A stretch of 64,000 nucleotides of DNA, from contig CM066727.1 of the NCBI GenBank assembly GCA_033961575.1, positions 155,543,434 to 155,607,433 on the forward strand, written 5' to 3'. The translations under genes and the position numbers were made by a program. The notes beneath the pieces were generated by a model that did no database searches, was not told the DNA's origin, and was given only the letters and a program-made list of their open reading frames with translations. Below, one piece after another: positions 41,144 through 51,643 of this stretch (the first letter of the stretch is position 1; every line of letters begins with the position of its first letter). This DNA comes from Aselliscus stoliczkanus (lineage: Eukaryota > Chordata > Mammalia > Chiroptera > Hipposideridae).

Positions 41144-42074
41144 CTTGCCTGTCTTCTAATTACTGAAGACAAACTGTCCGTGCTCTTATTCAAGGCCAGC
41201 CTTTCCATTTGTACATTAGATCCCATGCACTTTTGCCTACTCAAGGATACCACTCTAAGGAGTCTCTTTTCTGTCTCCTGCATCAATTCCCCCCTCAATG
41301 TTTTAGCATAAAGACATGGTCTTCCATCTCCAAAACAAGCTCTCTTGATTTCACTTCTCCCTGTGACGACTATCCCACCTCTCTCCTTATCTTTACAGCA
41401 AAGAATAACCAGAATCACAGTCTTAGGTTTGTCTCCCCCATTCCTTGAACCCATGGGAATAAGGTTTTAACTCTCACCACTTCTCTAAAACCGCTCTTGT
41501 CAAGGTCATCCATGACCTTCACATGACCAAATCCAATGGTCAGTTCTCAGTCCCCATCTTATTTAACCTCCTGGGATCACCTGACATTGTTGATCACCAT
41601 GAAACGCTTCACTTGAAATACTTCCTTCACTAGGCTTCCAGGGCTACTCTGGTTTTCTTCCTGGCGGCTCTTTTTTCGGTCTCTGTCCTTGTTTCCTCCT
41701 TAGTCTCCTAAACTCTTAATGTCAAGGGCTCAAGGTCGCTTCTCATTCTTATCTGCACCAATTTCTTGGCTGATCCAGTCTCTAATCCAGTTATATATGC
41801 TTCATATACTAATATAGACATATGTCTCCAATTTAGAAAGCTCTCCAGAATTCCAGACTGACATATCCACTATCTGTGGGATTTCTCTTCTTGGATATAT
41901 GGTAGATTCCTACACCTAAGCTCCTAATGTTCCTGCCTAAACATGCTCCTCCCTTTACCATCTCAGTTAATGACAATTCCATTCTTCCAGCAGCCTGGGC
42001 CCAAAACCTTGGAGTTATCATTAGCTCTTATCTTTCCATCACCCCTATCAATCCATCCGCAAATCCTGTCAACT

Positions 42075-42190
42075 GTTTTTTTTTTTTTTTTTTTTTGAGG
42101 GCAGTCTCACTGGCCCTCATATGTGGGACCCGAATCAGGGCTGCTGGCTTCCCAAGCCAGCGCTTAACCACCACACCACTCAGCCAGCCC
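42075..42190 (-). repeat. SINE, type A
   Basis: Reversed copy with T22 and duplication 'cctgtcaact' / 'cccgtcaact'. It sits in the L2 tract a few bases from the next SINE. Confidence 0.9.
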
Positions 42191-42209
42191 CCGTCAACTC
42201 TACTTTTAT

Positions 42210-42674
42210 TTATTTATTTTTTAAAGTTTTGTTTTTAATTGGGGAATTCGGGGAGGGGAAGAGCGTTGGGGAATCGGGGAAGGGGAACAGACAAGTTGCT
42301 GTCTTCTTATTCTTCAGTCTAGTTGCGGAGGACATTGTTTTCACTGGCCCATGTTGGTATCGTCATTGCGTTCTTCCCGGATAAGGCAGATCGGTCTCCG
42401 GCCTCTGGATGTCGCTCAACACGGCTATTGGCAGCTCACGTTGGCTGCCAGCTGCTCACGCTGGCTGCCGGCCACTCATCGTAGCCTATGGCAGCCCACT
42501 GCAGCAGGGGCTGCAACCAACACCATCGCCGGGGCTGGCACAGCCCAGCTCCAGGTGGAGCTGTTGTTAGCTGTAGAGGGCAGTGTCACTGGCCCTCATA
42601 ATATGTGGGATCCAAACCGGGGCTGCTGGCATCCCAAAACCAGCTCTTAACCAATGCGCCACTCGGCCCGGCCC
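42210..42674 (-). repeat. SINE, type B
   Basis: Reversed full-length copy. Duplication 'tcaactctacttttatt' on the left and 'tcaattctacttctaaa' on the right. Confidence 0.9.
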
Positions 42675-42696
42675 TCAATTCTACTTCTAAAATATA

Positions 42697-43245
42697 TAAG
42701 GTCTGACAATTAAGATCACAAACTTGTTGCAACGATGTTGCTAACCTTTATTTGATATTGGAGAGATTATTCATTATAAATTTGTACCAAGTGGACAAAC
42801 AGTTAACCAGGTTTACTATTTGGAGGTGCTGAAAAGGCTGTGTGAAAAAGTTAGACGACCTGAACTTTTCACCAACAATTCATGGCTCTTGCATCACGAC
42901 CATGCACCAGCTCACACGGCACTGTTGAGGGAGTTTTTAGCCAGTAAACAAATAACTGTATTGGAACACACTTCCTATTCACCTGATCTGACCCCCAAGG
43001 ACTTTTTTCTCTACCCAAAGATAAAGGAAATATTGAAAAGACATTTTGATGACATTCAGGACATCAGCTCTGATGGGCATTTCAGAAAAAGAGTTCCAAA
43101 ACTGCTTTGAAAGGTGGACTAGGCGCTGGCGTCAGTGCATAGCTTCCCAAAGGGAGTACTCCGAAGGTGACTGTAGTGATATTCAGCAATGAGGTATGTA
43201 ACACTTTTTCTAGGATGAGTTCGCCAACTTAATTGTCCAACCTCG
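42697..43245 (+). mobile_element. Mariner-family DNA transposon, internally deleted
   Basis: Terminal inverted repeats of about 28 bp: left 'taaggtctgacaattaag', right end reading 'cgaggttggacaattaag' on the other strand, each next to a TA target dinucleotide (42695-42696 and 43246-43247). The 549-bp length against about 1.3 kb for a full element shows a large internal deletion. It lies in an L2 tract whose sequence resumes on the far side. The ends and body look like the BTMAR1/Mariner1_BT group. Confidence 0.85.
42820..43110 (+). pseudogene. Mariner transposase, C-terminal fragment
   Basis: Open frame of 96 codons holding the second half of the DDE/D catalytic domain: HHDHAPAH with the second Asp, then EHTSYSPDL and PKDFF with the third. 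I count 33 residues between these Asp residues, where mariner has 34, so one residue appears lost. The helix-turn-helix DNA-binding region and the first catalytic Asp are absent, deleted with the 5' half of the gene. Not functional. Confidence 0.85.
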
Positions 43246-44549
43246 TATCTATAGTTTCACCACTTTTCATTAGCTCTACTGTAACCACTTTGGACCAGTG
43301 CCACTGTCCCTGCTTCTTCTACTCCTCCTGCCTACCTACTGTCTACCCCTGGCACAGCAGCCAGAGTGATCCTGTTAAAATTACAAATCATATCACTGCT
43401 CTACTGAAAATCCTGTAATGGCTTCCCATCTATGGTAGCTTGTCTCCATAGAACTGGCTGCCATCAGTTCCTAAATCAATTGCCAGCCCATTGTGGACAT
43501 AGAGCCTAATCAGTCCTGCTCTGTGCCCTATGCAACCACTGATCTGCTTTCAGTCTCTATAAAATTTTCTTTCATGGACATTTCGTACAAACAGAATTAT
43601 ATAATATATAGACTTTTTCATCTGGCCTCTTTCACTTAGCATGTATTTGAGATTAATCCATGTTGTAGCATGTATTGGAATGTTATTCCTTCTTATTGCT
43701 AAATAGTAGTCCATTATATAGATACAGCATAGTTTGTTCTCCCTTCATCAGTTGATTCACATAGGATGTTAGCTGTGTTTTGTAGATGTCTTTAATCAGG
43801 TTGAGGAAGTGCCCTTCTAATCTGTTTTTTTGAGTTTTTATCATGAACGGATTGGATTTTGTCAAATGCTTTTTCTGCATATACTGGGATGATCATGTGG
43901 GTTTTGTCCTTTATCCTATTAATATATTATATTGGTTTTAGGATGTTAAGCCAGCTGTGAATTCCTGAGATAAATCCTACTTGGTGACAGCGTATAATCC
44001 TTTTTATATGTTGCTGAATTTGGTTTCCTAATTTTTTTAAGGATTTTTGCATTGCTATTCATACGGGTCTGTAGTTTTCTGTTCTTACAGTGTCTTCGTC
44101 TGGTTTTAGTATCTGGGTAATGCTGCCCTCAAAGAATGAACTGGGAAGTGTTCCCTCCTCTATGTTCTGAAATTGTCAAGTATTGGTATTACTTCTTCTT
44201 TATATAATTCATAGGATACATCAGTGAAGCCATCTGGGAATGTAAACCTTTCCCTGTGGAAAGATTTTTGAATACTAATCTTTTCATTTTCTTTCCTTCG
44301 TTTTTTGTTTTTACTCAATATAAATCTATTTAGGTTTCTGTTTCTTTTGAGTTGCTCTTAGTAATTTGTGTCTTTCTTAGGGATTTTTCTATTTCATTTA
44401 AGTTGTCTAATTTATTGGTATATTCATAATATATCCTTATAATATTTTAATTTCTAGGGTAGACATTGATGTCTCCTTTTTTATTCCAGATATTGGTAAT
44501 TTGTATCTTATCCCTGCCCCTCTTAGTTAACAGGACTCACATGGTATTT

Positions 44550-44695
44550 TGTTGTTGTTGTTTTTTGTTTTTTTAGCTGAGCCATCCTGCCACGTGTTGG
44601 CAGCTCAGCTCAGGCTGGCATCGAACCGCCCTTGCTCAGAGCTCAACTTGCACTCTTGAGTGAGCTCTTAACCAACTGAGCCACTCGGCCGGCCC
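44550..44695 (-). repeat. SINE, type D, in L1
   Basis: Reversed copy: 'agctgagccatcctgccacg' through 'aaccaactgagccactcgg'. A T-rich left flank blurs the exact start. Confidence 0.88.
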
Positions 44696-44729
44696 CCTTT
44701 TGGTTAATGTAATTAAAAGTTTGTTGATT

Positions 44730-45185
44730 GGGCCGGCCGAGTGGTGCATTGGTTAAGAGCTGGCTTAGGACGTCAGTTGTCCCGTTTCAGATCCCACATA
44801 TGAGGGCCAGTGACACTGCCCTCTACAGCTAAGGTGGTGAACAGCAGCTCCACTTGGAGCTGGGCTGCTGTGAGTCCCCCGGTCGGCATAGCTGCAGCAC
44901 CTGCTGCAGTGCACTGCCATAGGCTACAATGAGTGGCCAGCAGCCAGCGTGAGCAGCCGGCAGCCGGTGTGAGCTTCCAAGAGCCATTGTGAGTGGCCAT
45001 CCAGAGGCCAGCGAAACAATTTGCCTCACCCAAGAAGAGCGCAAATGATGATACCAACACGGGCCAGTGAAGCGACATCCTCCACAACTAGACTGAAGAA
45101 CAAAAGGCAACTTGTCGTTCCCCTTCCCCGGTTCCCCAACGTTGTTCCCCGTCCCCAATTCCCCAATAAAATCTTTAAAAAAAAA
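44730..45185 (+). repeat. SINE, type B, in L1
   Basis: Full-length with perfect 15-base duplication 'aaaagtttgttgatt' (44715-44729 and 45186-45200). Confidence 0.93.
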
Positions 45186-45448
45186 AAAAGTTTGTTGATT
45201 ATTTCAAAGAACAAACAATACAGAAATATTTTTTTTCTTCTGTTTTTGTATTGCATTGATTTCTGCTCTAATCTTTATTTCCCCTTTTCTGCTTGCCTTT
45301 GGTTTAGTTTGTATTTTTTTAATTTTTTTACTTTCTTAAGGTAGAAGCTTAGCTTATTGATTTGAGACCTTTCTTCTTTTCTGACATAAGTGTCTCCCTA
45401 AAAGCACTTCTTAGCTGTATTCCAAAATTTTTATATGTTTTCATTTTC

Positions 45449-45557
45449 TTTTTTTTTTTTTTTGAGGGCAGTGTCACTGGCCCTCATATGTGGGACCGAA
45501 CCTGGGCCGCTGGCTTCCCAAGCCAGCGCTTAACCACCGCGCCACTCTGCCGGCCCC
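45449..45557 (-). repeat. SINE, type A, in L1
   Basis: Perfect 16-base duplication 'atatgttttcattttc' (45433-45448 and 45558-45573). Confidence 0.94.
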
Positions 45558-46275
45558 ATATGTTTTCATTTTCATTCAGTTCAAAATAGTGTAAAATTTC
45601 CCTGGTGATATCTTCTTTGACCTGTGGACTATTTAGAAATCTGTTTAATTTCCAAATACTTGGGGATTTCCCAGATTCTTTCTGTTGTTGGTTTCTAATT
45701 TAAGTCCATTGTGGTCAGAGAATGTAGTGTATATGATTTGAATTATTTTAAATGTATTGAACAGTTGTTTTATGTCCTGACATATGATCTATTCTGGAGA
45801 ATGTTCCATGTGAACTTGGAAAGGATGTCTCCAGACCTTGGTTTGAGTTCTATAGATGCAATCAGGTCAATTTGGTCGATAGTGTTCTTCAAGTCTTCAC
45901 TATCCTTGTTGATTTTTCATCTGGTTGTTCTATTCGTTATTGAGATCGAGGTACTGAAATCTCCAACTATTATAGAATTGTAATTTCTCCCTTCAATTCT
46001 GTCCATTTTTCTTTTATGTATATTGCAGATGTTTTTATAATACATGTGTACATGTTTATAATTATTATATCTTCCTAATGAATTGATCCTTTTAACATTA
46101 TTAAATGTCCCTCTTTGTCTCTTATAGCAATTTTTTTTACCTTGTTTATTTTGTCTGATATTAATATAGTCACTTTAGCTCTCTTATGGTTACAATAGCC
46201 CTGGTATATCTTCTTTCATCCTTTATGTATTTTATTTTATTTATTTTTTTTTTGTGAACATAAATTTCTATTCTT

Positions 46276-46722
46276 TTTTTTTTTTTTTTTAAAGATTTTA
46301 TTGGGGAATTGGCAGAGGGGAACAGTGTTGGGGAATCGGGGAAGGGGAACAGACAAGTTGCTGTCTTCTTGTTCTTCAGTTTAGTTGCGGAGGATGTTGC
46401 TTCACTGTTGGTATCATCATTGCGCTCTTCCCGGATGAGGCAGATCGGTCGCTGGCCTCTGGATGTCGCTCATCGCGGCTATTGGCAGCTCACGCTTGGC
46501 TGCCAGCCGCTCACGCTGGCTGCGGGCCACTCACTGTAGCCTATGGCAGCCCACTGCAGCAGGGGCTGCAGCCCACACTATCACCGGGGCTCGCACAGCC
46601 CAGCTCCAGGTGGAGCTGTTGTTAGCTGTAGAGGGCAGTGTCACTGGCCCTCATGTGGGATCCGAACCGGGGCCGCTGGCATCCCAAAACCAGCGCTTAA
46701 CCAATGCGCCACTCGGCCGGCC
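46276..46722 (-). repeat. SINE, type B, in L1
   Basis: Reversed copy closely similar to the one at 19631 (same body variants). 'ttcatccttta' occurs before (46216) and after (46723) the element, but about 60 T/A-rich bases intervene on the left. Confidence 0.9.
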
Positions 46723-47002
46723 CTTCATCCTTTATTTTTATCTATTTGTGTCATCAAATCTAAGATGTAGACATCTTGTAGTTAGATATTACTTTTTATC
46801 CAGGCTGCAAATTTCTGTCTTTTGATTGGGATGTTTAGACCTTTCACAATTAATGTAATTATTGATGTGATTTGATTTACATTTGCCATTTTGATATGTG
46901 TTTTCTATATGTTTCCTTTCTTTTTTGTTCCCCTATTCTTCTACTGCCATCTTTTGCGTTAAATATTTTGAGAATGCCATTTAATTCTTATGTAGATTTT
47001 TT

Positions 47003-47107
47003 TTTTTTTTTTTGAGGGCAGTGTCACTGGCCCTCATATGTGGGACCCAAACTGGGGCCGCTGGCTTCCCAAGCCAGCTCTTAACCACCGTGCCACTCAG
47101 CCGGCCC
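47003..47107 (-). repeat. SINE, type A, in L1
   Basis: Duplication 'tatgtagatttt' on both sides (from 46989 and from 47108). Confidence 0.92.
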
Positions 47108-47594
47108 TATGTAGATTTTTTTTTTAATCATATTTTTTTTAGTTTTTTTTTTTTCTTAATGGTTACTGTCGGGGTTGTAATATACAGTTAATTTATTATT
47201 ATCTATATTAGATTAACACTAACTTAATTTCAGTAAAATATAGAAACTTTGCTTCAATATAACTCTATTCCTCCCCCTTTGTGTTATTCTATATACTTGT
47301 ATATCACATATCTTTATATTAATAATTAACATTTATTATTGTAGTTATATTACATAATATAGTCCTAATGATTATATGTCACATGTATGTTATAACCCAT
47401 CAATATGTTGTTATAATTATTTTTATATAATTTCACATCTTTTAAAGAAGATATGTGAAGAAACAAGAAAATATATATTTATAGAGTCTTCTATATTAAC
47501 CTACATCCTTACCATTTCCAGTGCTCATTTTTTCTTGTGGACTTGAGTTACTATCTGATGTACTTTACTTTCAGTAAAAAGGACTCTCTTTAGA

Positions 47595-48046
47595 ACTTTT
47601 TTTTTTTTAAAGATTTTATTGGGGAATTGGGGGAGGGGAACAGTGTTGGGGAATCTGGGAAGGGGAGCAGACAAATTGCTGTCATTTTGTTCTTCAGTCT
47701 GGTTGCAGAGGACATTGCTTCACTGGCCCATGTTGGTATCGTCATTGCGCTCTTCCCAGATGAGGCAGATCGGTCGCTGGCCTCTGGATGGTCGCTCACT
47801 GTGGCTATTGGCAGCTCACGCTGGCTGCCAGCCACTCACACTGGCTGCTGGCCACTCACTGTAGCCTATGGCAGCCCACTGCAGCAGGGGCTGCAGCCTA
47901 CACTGTCGCCAGGGCTCGCAGCCCAGCTCCAGGTGGAGCTGTTGTTAGCTGTAGAGGGCAATGTCACTGGCCCTCATATGTGGGATCCGAACAGGGGCTG
48001 CTGGCGTCCCAAACCAGCTCTTAACCAATGCGCCACTCGGCCGGCC
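47595..48046 (-). repeat. SINE, type B, in L1
   Basis: Reversed full-length copy. Duplication 'ctctttaga' (47585-47593) and 'ctctttagc' (48047-48055). Confidence 0.92.
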
Positions 48047-48754
48047 CTCTTTAGCATTTTTTTGTAGGGCAGATCTACCAGTAAAAAAAAATCCCCTCAG
48101 ATTTGTTTATCTGGGAAAGTCTTAATGTCTCCTTCATTTTTGAAGTATAGTTTTATGAGATATAAAATTATTGCTTGTTAGTTTTTCTTCTTTCACACTT
48201 TGAATATACCATGTCAGTGCCTTCTAGCATCCATTGTTTCAGATGCAAAATTTCCATTGTTTCAGGTGAAAAATGAACTGTCAATCATACTGATGTTGTA
48301 CATGATGATGGTTTTCCTCTTGATGCTTTTAAGAGTTTTGGTTTTGTTGTTGGCTTTCAACAGTTTGTATGTTGTGTTTAGTTGTGGTTATCTAGTTGGG
48401 TTTGTTGAGCTACATGGATGGGCAGATTATGTTTTATATCAATTTTGCTCAAATTTTGGACATTATTTCTTCAAATATTTTTTCTGATCCTGTCTCTCCT
48501 CTCCCATTACACATATGTTTGTATGTTACATGTTGTCCCACAAGTCTCTGAGGTTTTCATTTATTTTCAATTTTTATTCTTTCAATTCTTCAGTGGGTAA
48601 TTTCCATTGATCTCTCTTCAAGTTCACTGATTATTTTTTCTGCCATCTTGAATTTGCTTTTGAGCCCCTCCAAAGTGAATTTTTCATTTCAGGCACTGCT
48701 TATTTTTGCCTCTAAACATTATATTTTAAATTTTTCAAAATAATTTTAATAATT

Positions 48755-48865
48755 GGGCCAGCCGAGTGGCGCGGTGGTTAAGCGCTGGCTTGGGAAGCCA
48801 GCGGCCCCGGTTCGGGTCCCACATATGAGGGCCAGTGACACTGCCCTCAAAAAAAAAAAATAATA
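48755..48865 (+). repeat. SINE, type A, in L1
   Basis: Perfect 15-base duplication 'ataattttaataatt' (48740-48754 and 48866-48880). First arm of an inverted SINE pair. Confidence 0.93.
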
Positions 48866-48884
48866 ATAATTTTAATAATTTCTC

Positions 48885-48996
48885 TCTTTTTTTTTTTTTT
48901 TTTTTGAGGGCAGTGTTACTGGCCCTCACATGTGGGACAGAACCGGGGCCGCTGGCTTCCCAAGCCAGCGCTTAACCACCACACGACTCGGCCAGC
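48885..48996 (-). repeat. SINE, type A, in L1
   Basis: Reversed copy, second arm of the inverted pair. 'taataatttct' lies on both sides (48871 and 48997). Confidence 0.92.
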
Positions 48997-49231
48997 TAAT
49001 AATTTCTTATGGAGAATCTTTATTTGTTTATGCATAATTGTCCTACTTTCTTTTGATTCTCTAAACATGACATTTTTTAGTTGTTGGTACTTATTTATAA
49101 AAGCTGCTTTGATGTCTGCCTGCTAAATCCAACTTCTGGGGGCATTCAGAGATAGTTTCTATTGACTTCTACTTTTTCTGAGAATGAGTCATACTTTCCT
49201 ATATTTTTGCATATTTTATTGAAAACTGAAT

Positions 49232-49342
49232 TTTTTTTTTTGTTTTTTGAGGGCAGTGTCTCTGGCCCTCATATGTGGGACCCGAACCGGGGCCGCTGGC
49301 TTCCCAAGCCAGCACTTAACCCCTGTGCCACTTGGCCAGCCC
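49232..49342 (-). repeat. SINE, type A, in L1
   Basis: Perfect 11-base duplication 'gaaaactgaat' (49221-49231 and 49343-49353). Confidence 0.93.
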
Positions 49343-49818
49343 GAAAACTGAATATTTTAAGTAATATATTATAGCAACTCTGGATTCTGATTTTCTCCCT
49401 CAAGGCTGTCTTTTGTGTTTTTGTGTTCAGTAACTTGCCTAAGTTAAATCGGTGAAATCTGTCTCCTCTGAATGTATGGCTACTGATATTCCTGCTCAGT
49501 TTATTTTTTCTTGTTTTTATTTTTAAATGTGGTTTTTTAGGGGTTGCCCATGTCTAAGCCTAATAGTCAGCCAGTGATGAGACAGAAATTGTGCTCACGC
49601 TCCTCAAGCCAGTAAGGATTCTATCCTCTGATAATGAATTTGTGAGTGGTCAGGAAAACATATTCAAAGTTCAGTCTGTTTTCAATTCTATTTGGGCTTT
49701 TACTTTATTTTCCATTGGGCCCCTTCACAGCTCCTCTATGCACAAACCCTCAAGGTAAGCCAGAAGTAAGGGGCTATCTTAGGCTCTCTGTTCTCAGCTG
49801 TAAAAGTGCACAGCCTCA

Positions 49819-50232
49819 GGCCAGCCGAGTGACTCATTGGTTAAAAGTTGGCTTGGGAGTGCCAGCTCTGAGCAGCAAGGCCACTGGTTCGGATCCCACA
49901 TGGGCCAGGGACGCTGCGCTGTACTGCTAAGATGGTGAACAACAGCTCGACCTGGAGCTGGGCTGCTGTGAGTCGCAGGCAATGGCGTAGGCTTCCGCGG
50001 GGCTGCTGTGAGCTACCGTGAGCGGCCGTTAGATGCTGTGAGCGGCTGTCCAGAGGCTGGCGACCTATCTGCCTCACCCAGGAACAGTGCAATGATGATA
50101 CCAACATGGGCCAGTGAAGCAACGTCCTCCACAACTAGACTGAAAAACAAAAGGATAGCAACTTGTCTGTTCCCCTTCTCCAATTCCCCAATGCTGTTTC
50201 CCTCTCCCAATTCCCAATAAAATCTTTTTAAA
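49819..50232 (+). repeat. SINE, type B
   Basis: Perfect 17-base duplication 'aaaagtgcacagcctca' (49802-49818 and 50233-50249). The head has the 'gtgactcattggttaaa' variant and 'ctctgagcagcaaggccac', as in the copy at 32221. Confidence 0.94.
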
Positions 50233-50599
50233 AAAAGTGCACAGCCTCAGTCAGGAATACACTTACCCCAACCACAGGTTAGAAGAATCACTGGGCCTCT
50301 CCTGCTCCAAATCAAGTGTCCTCTTTGACTGGCAGCAAAGCTGCTGTTCCTTCCCCCTGGCAAAATCTCTGTGCTGACTGGGCTGGAGGGAGGGCTGGAA
50401 AATGGGAACATCTCCAGGTAAGGATACCACAGATTCCCAGTTATTTCTGAACTTCAGTAGTTGTTGTTTAAGCACAAATACTTTTCAGACTATTATATGC
50501 TTTGGGTTCATTTTCAGAGTACTAAAAATGGCTGTTTTCATCATTTTTCCCCCAGTTTTGTAGTTGTTTTTTGGGGGAGAGGATTTGCCCACCTCCTCA

Positions 50600-50745
50600 C
50601 TTGTTATAGCTGAAAGTCCCACTGTCCTCAATAAATATTTGATGAATAAGTGAATAAACCCCATGTAATCTTTCTTTTACCTCTACCACTCTACTGAAAC
50701 TGTCCTACCAAAATTATCAGTTGCTTCCCAGGCACTAAAACAAGC
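50600..50745 (+). repeat. L2-like fragment
   Basis: 'ctcaataaatatttgatgaa' followed by 'ctctaccactctactgaaac' recall L2, but the two parts are out of their usual order, so two separate fragments may adjoin. Confidence 0.4.
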
Positions 50746-50754
50746 TCTAGGTAA

Positions 50755-50900
50755 GATAGACCTGGGTTGAATTCAAGCTCTACTTAGTAATCGTGCATTT
50801 GGCAAGTGTACTTATCTTCTCCAAGTCTTGTGGGTTTTTTTTTTCTTTCTTCTATTAAATGGTTAAAATAATGCCTATGGTGTTATTGTGAGGAGGGTGG
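50755..50900 (+). repeat. MIR SINE
   Basis: 'agacctgggttgaattcaag', 'gcatttggcaagtgtactta' and 'ttaaataatgcctatggtgtt'-like spacing fit a diverged MIR. Confidence 0.6.
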
Positions 50901-51508
50901 GGTCTGAGTCAGCTTCTGGGTGGACACTTCAGGGTTCTTGTCCAACACAGTGTTTATCAAGAGGCCTGTGCTCCTGTTGAGACTGTGAGTCTGGGACACC
51001 TCTTGATCTCTTTTATCACCTTTACACTCAACGGAGACATAACTAATGGGAATGCAAGGATAAGATCATGAAAATCCTTTGAGATTAGATCTATTATACA
51101 CAACTAAAAGGTATTATTATGCCTTATTATGATGTTCTTTGGGAACTTTTAAAAATCCCTCTCTCTGGAAAATTTTGGTCATAGTAGAGTTTCTAAAAAT
51201 AAGGAAGCTCCTAAAATTACTCCCCTAGCTTCCTGGACGTTTTAACCATTATAATGGTGATATCTTCTGAAAGACGATATCCTTCTTAATCACAAACTGT
51301 CACATTTTTATGTTTCTTTTTCTAAGAACCTAAGAACATGGCCTCCCAGATCAGAAATAAAACATCAATTTGGTAGTTAAAAATGCAGAAGAAGGAAATG
51401 ACCAAATAGAATGCTTGGAATTTGAAATGAAAACAGTGTGGCAAGGCCACCACTATTTAGGGCCTTGCTGGAAATACAGCTCTTTCTGTAGGAAATGCAT
51501 GTTTAAAA
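50901..51508. other. Intergenic, nothing recognised
   Basis: AT-rich, no supported feature. Confidence 0.4.
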
Positions 51509-51520
51509 ACAGAATAAAAA

Positions 51521-51631
51521 GGACCAGCCAAGTGGTGCGGTGGTTAAGCGCTGGCCTGGGAAGACAGTGGCCCAGGTTCGGGTCCCACATCTGAGGTCCA
51601 GTGACACTGCCCTCCAAAAAAAAAAAAAAAT
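51521..51631 (+). repeat. SINE, type A
   Basis: Perfect 12-base duplication 'acagaataaaaa' (51509-51520 and 51632-51643). Confidence 0.93.
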
Positions 51632-51643
51632 ACAGAATAAAAA

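Larger units (their letters stand above)
41160..43440 (+). repeat. L2 LINE, ORF2 3' region, interrupted three times
   Basis: L2 phrases in order: 'gtcaaggtcatccatgacct', 'ccaatggtcagttctcagtc', 'gacattgttgatcacca', 'ccttggagttatcattag', then after the insertions 'cagccagagtgatcctgtta' and 'taatggcttcccatct'. Insertions: SINE 42075-42190, SINE 42210-42674, mariner 42697-43245. The reading frame is destroyed. Confidence 0.8.
43560..49560 (-). repeat. Old L1 LINE, about 6 kb with insertions
   Basis: The left end carries L1M-type 3' sequence ('ctttcacttagcatgtattt', 'gaatgttattccttcttatt'). ORF2 follows on the minus strand ('ctgggatgatcatgtgggtt', 'ggtctgtagttttctgttct', 'gatgcaatcaggtcaatttg'), with further L1 sequence to about 49560 ('ggaaagtcttaatgtctcct', 'ttcaagttcactgattattt'). 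Ten SINEs interrupt it. No long ORF2 frame survives, so it is dead. Subfamily needs a database comparison. Confidence 0.75.

Noticed and set aside
44053..48600. Short ORFs in AT-rich DNA at 44-49 kb
   Set aside because: Fragments of dead minus-strand L1 sequence read in the wrong strand or frame.
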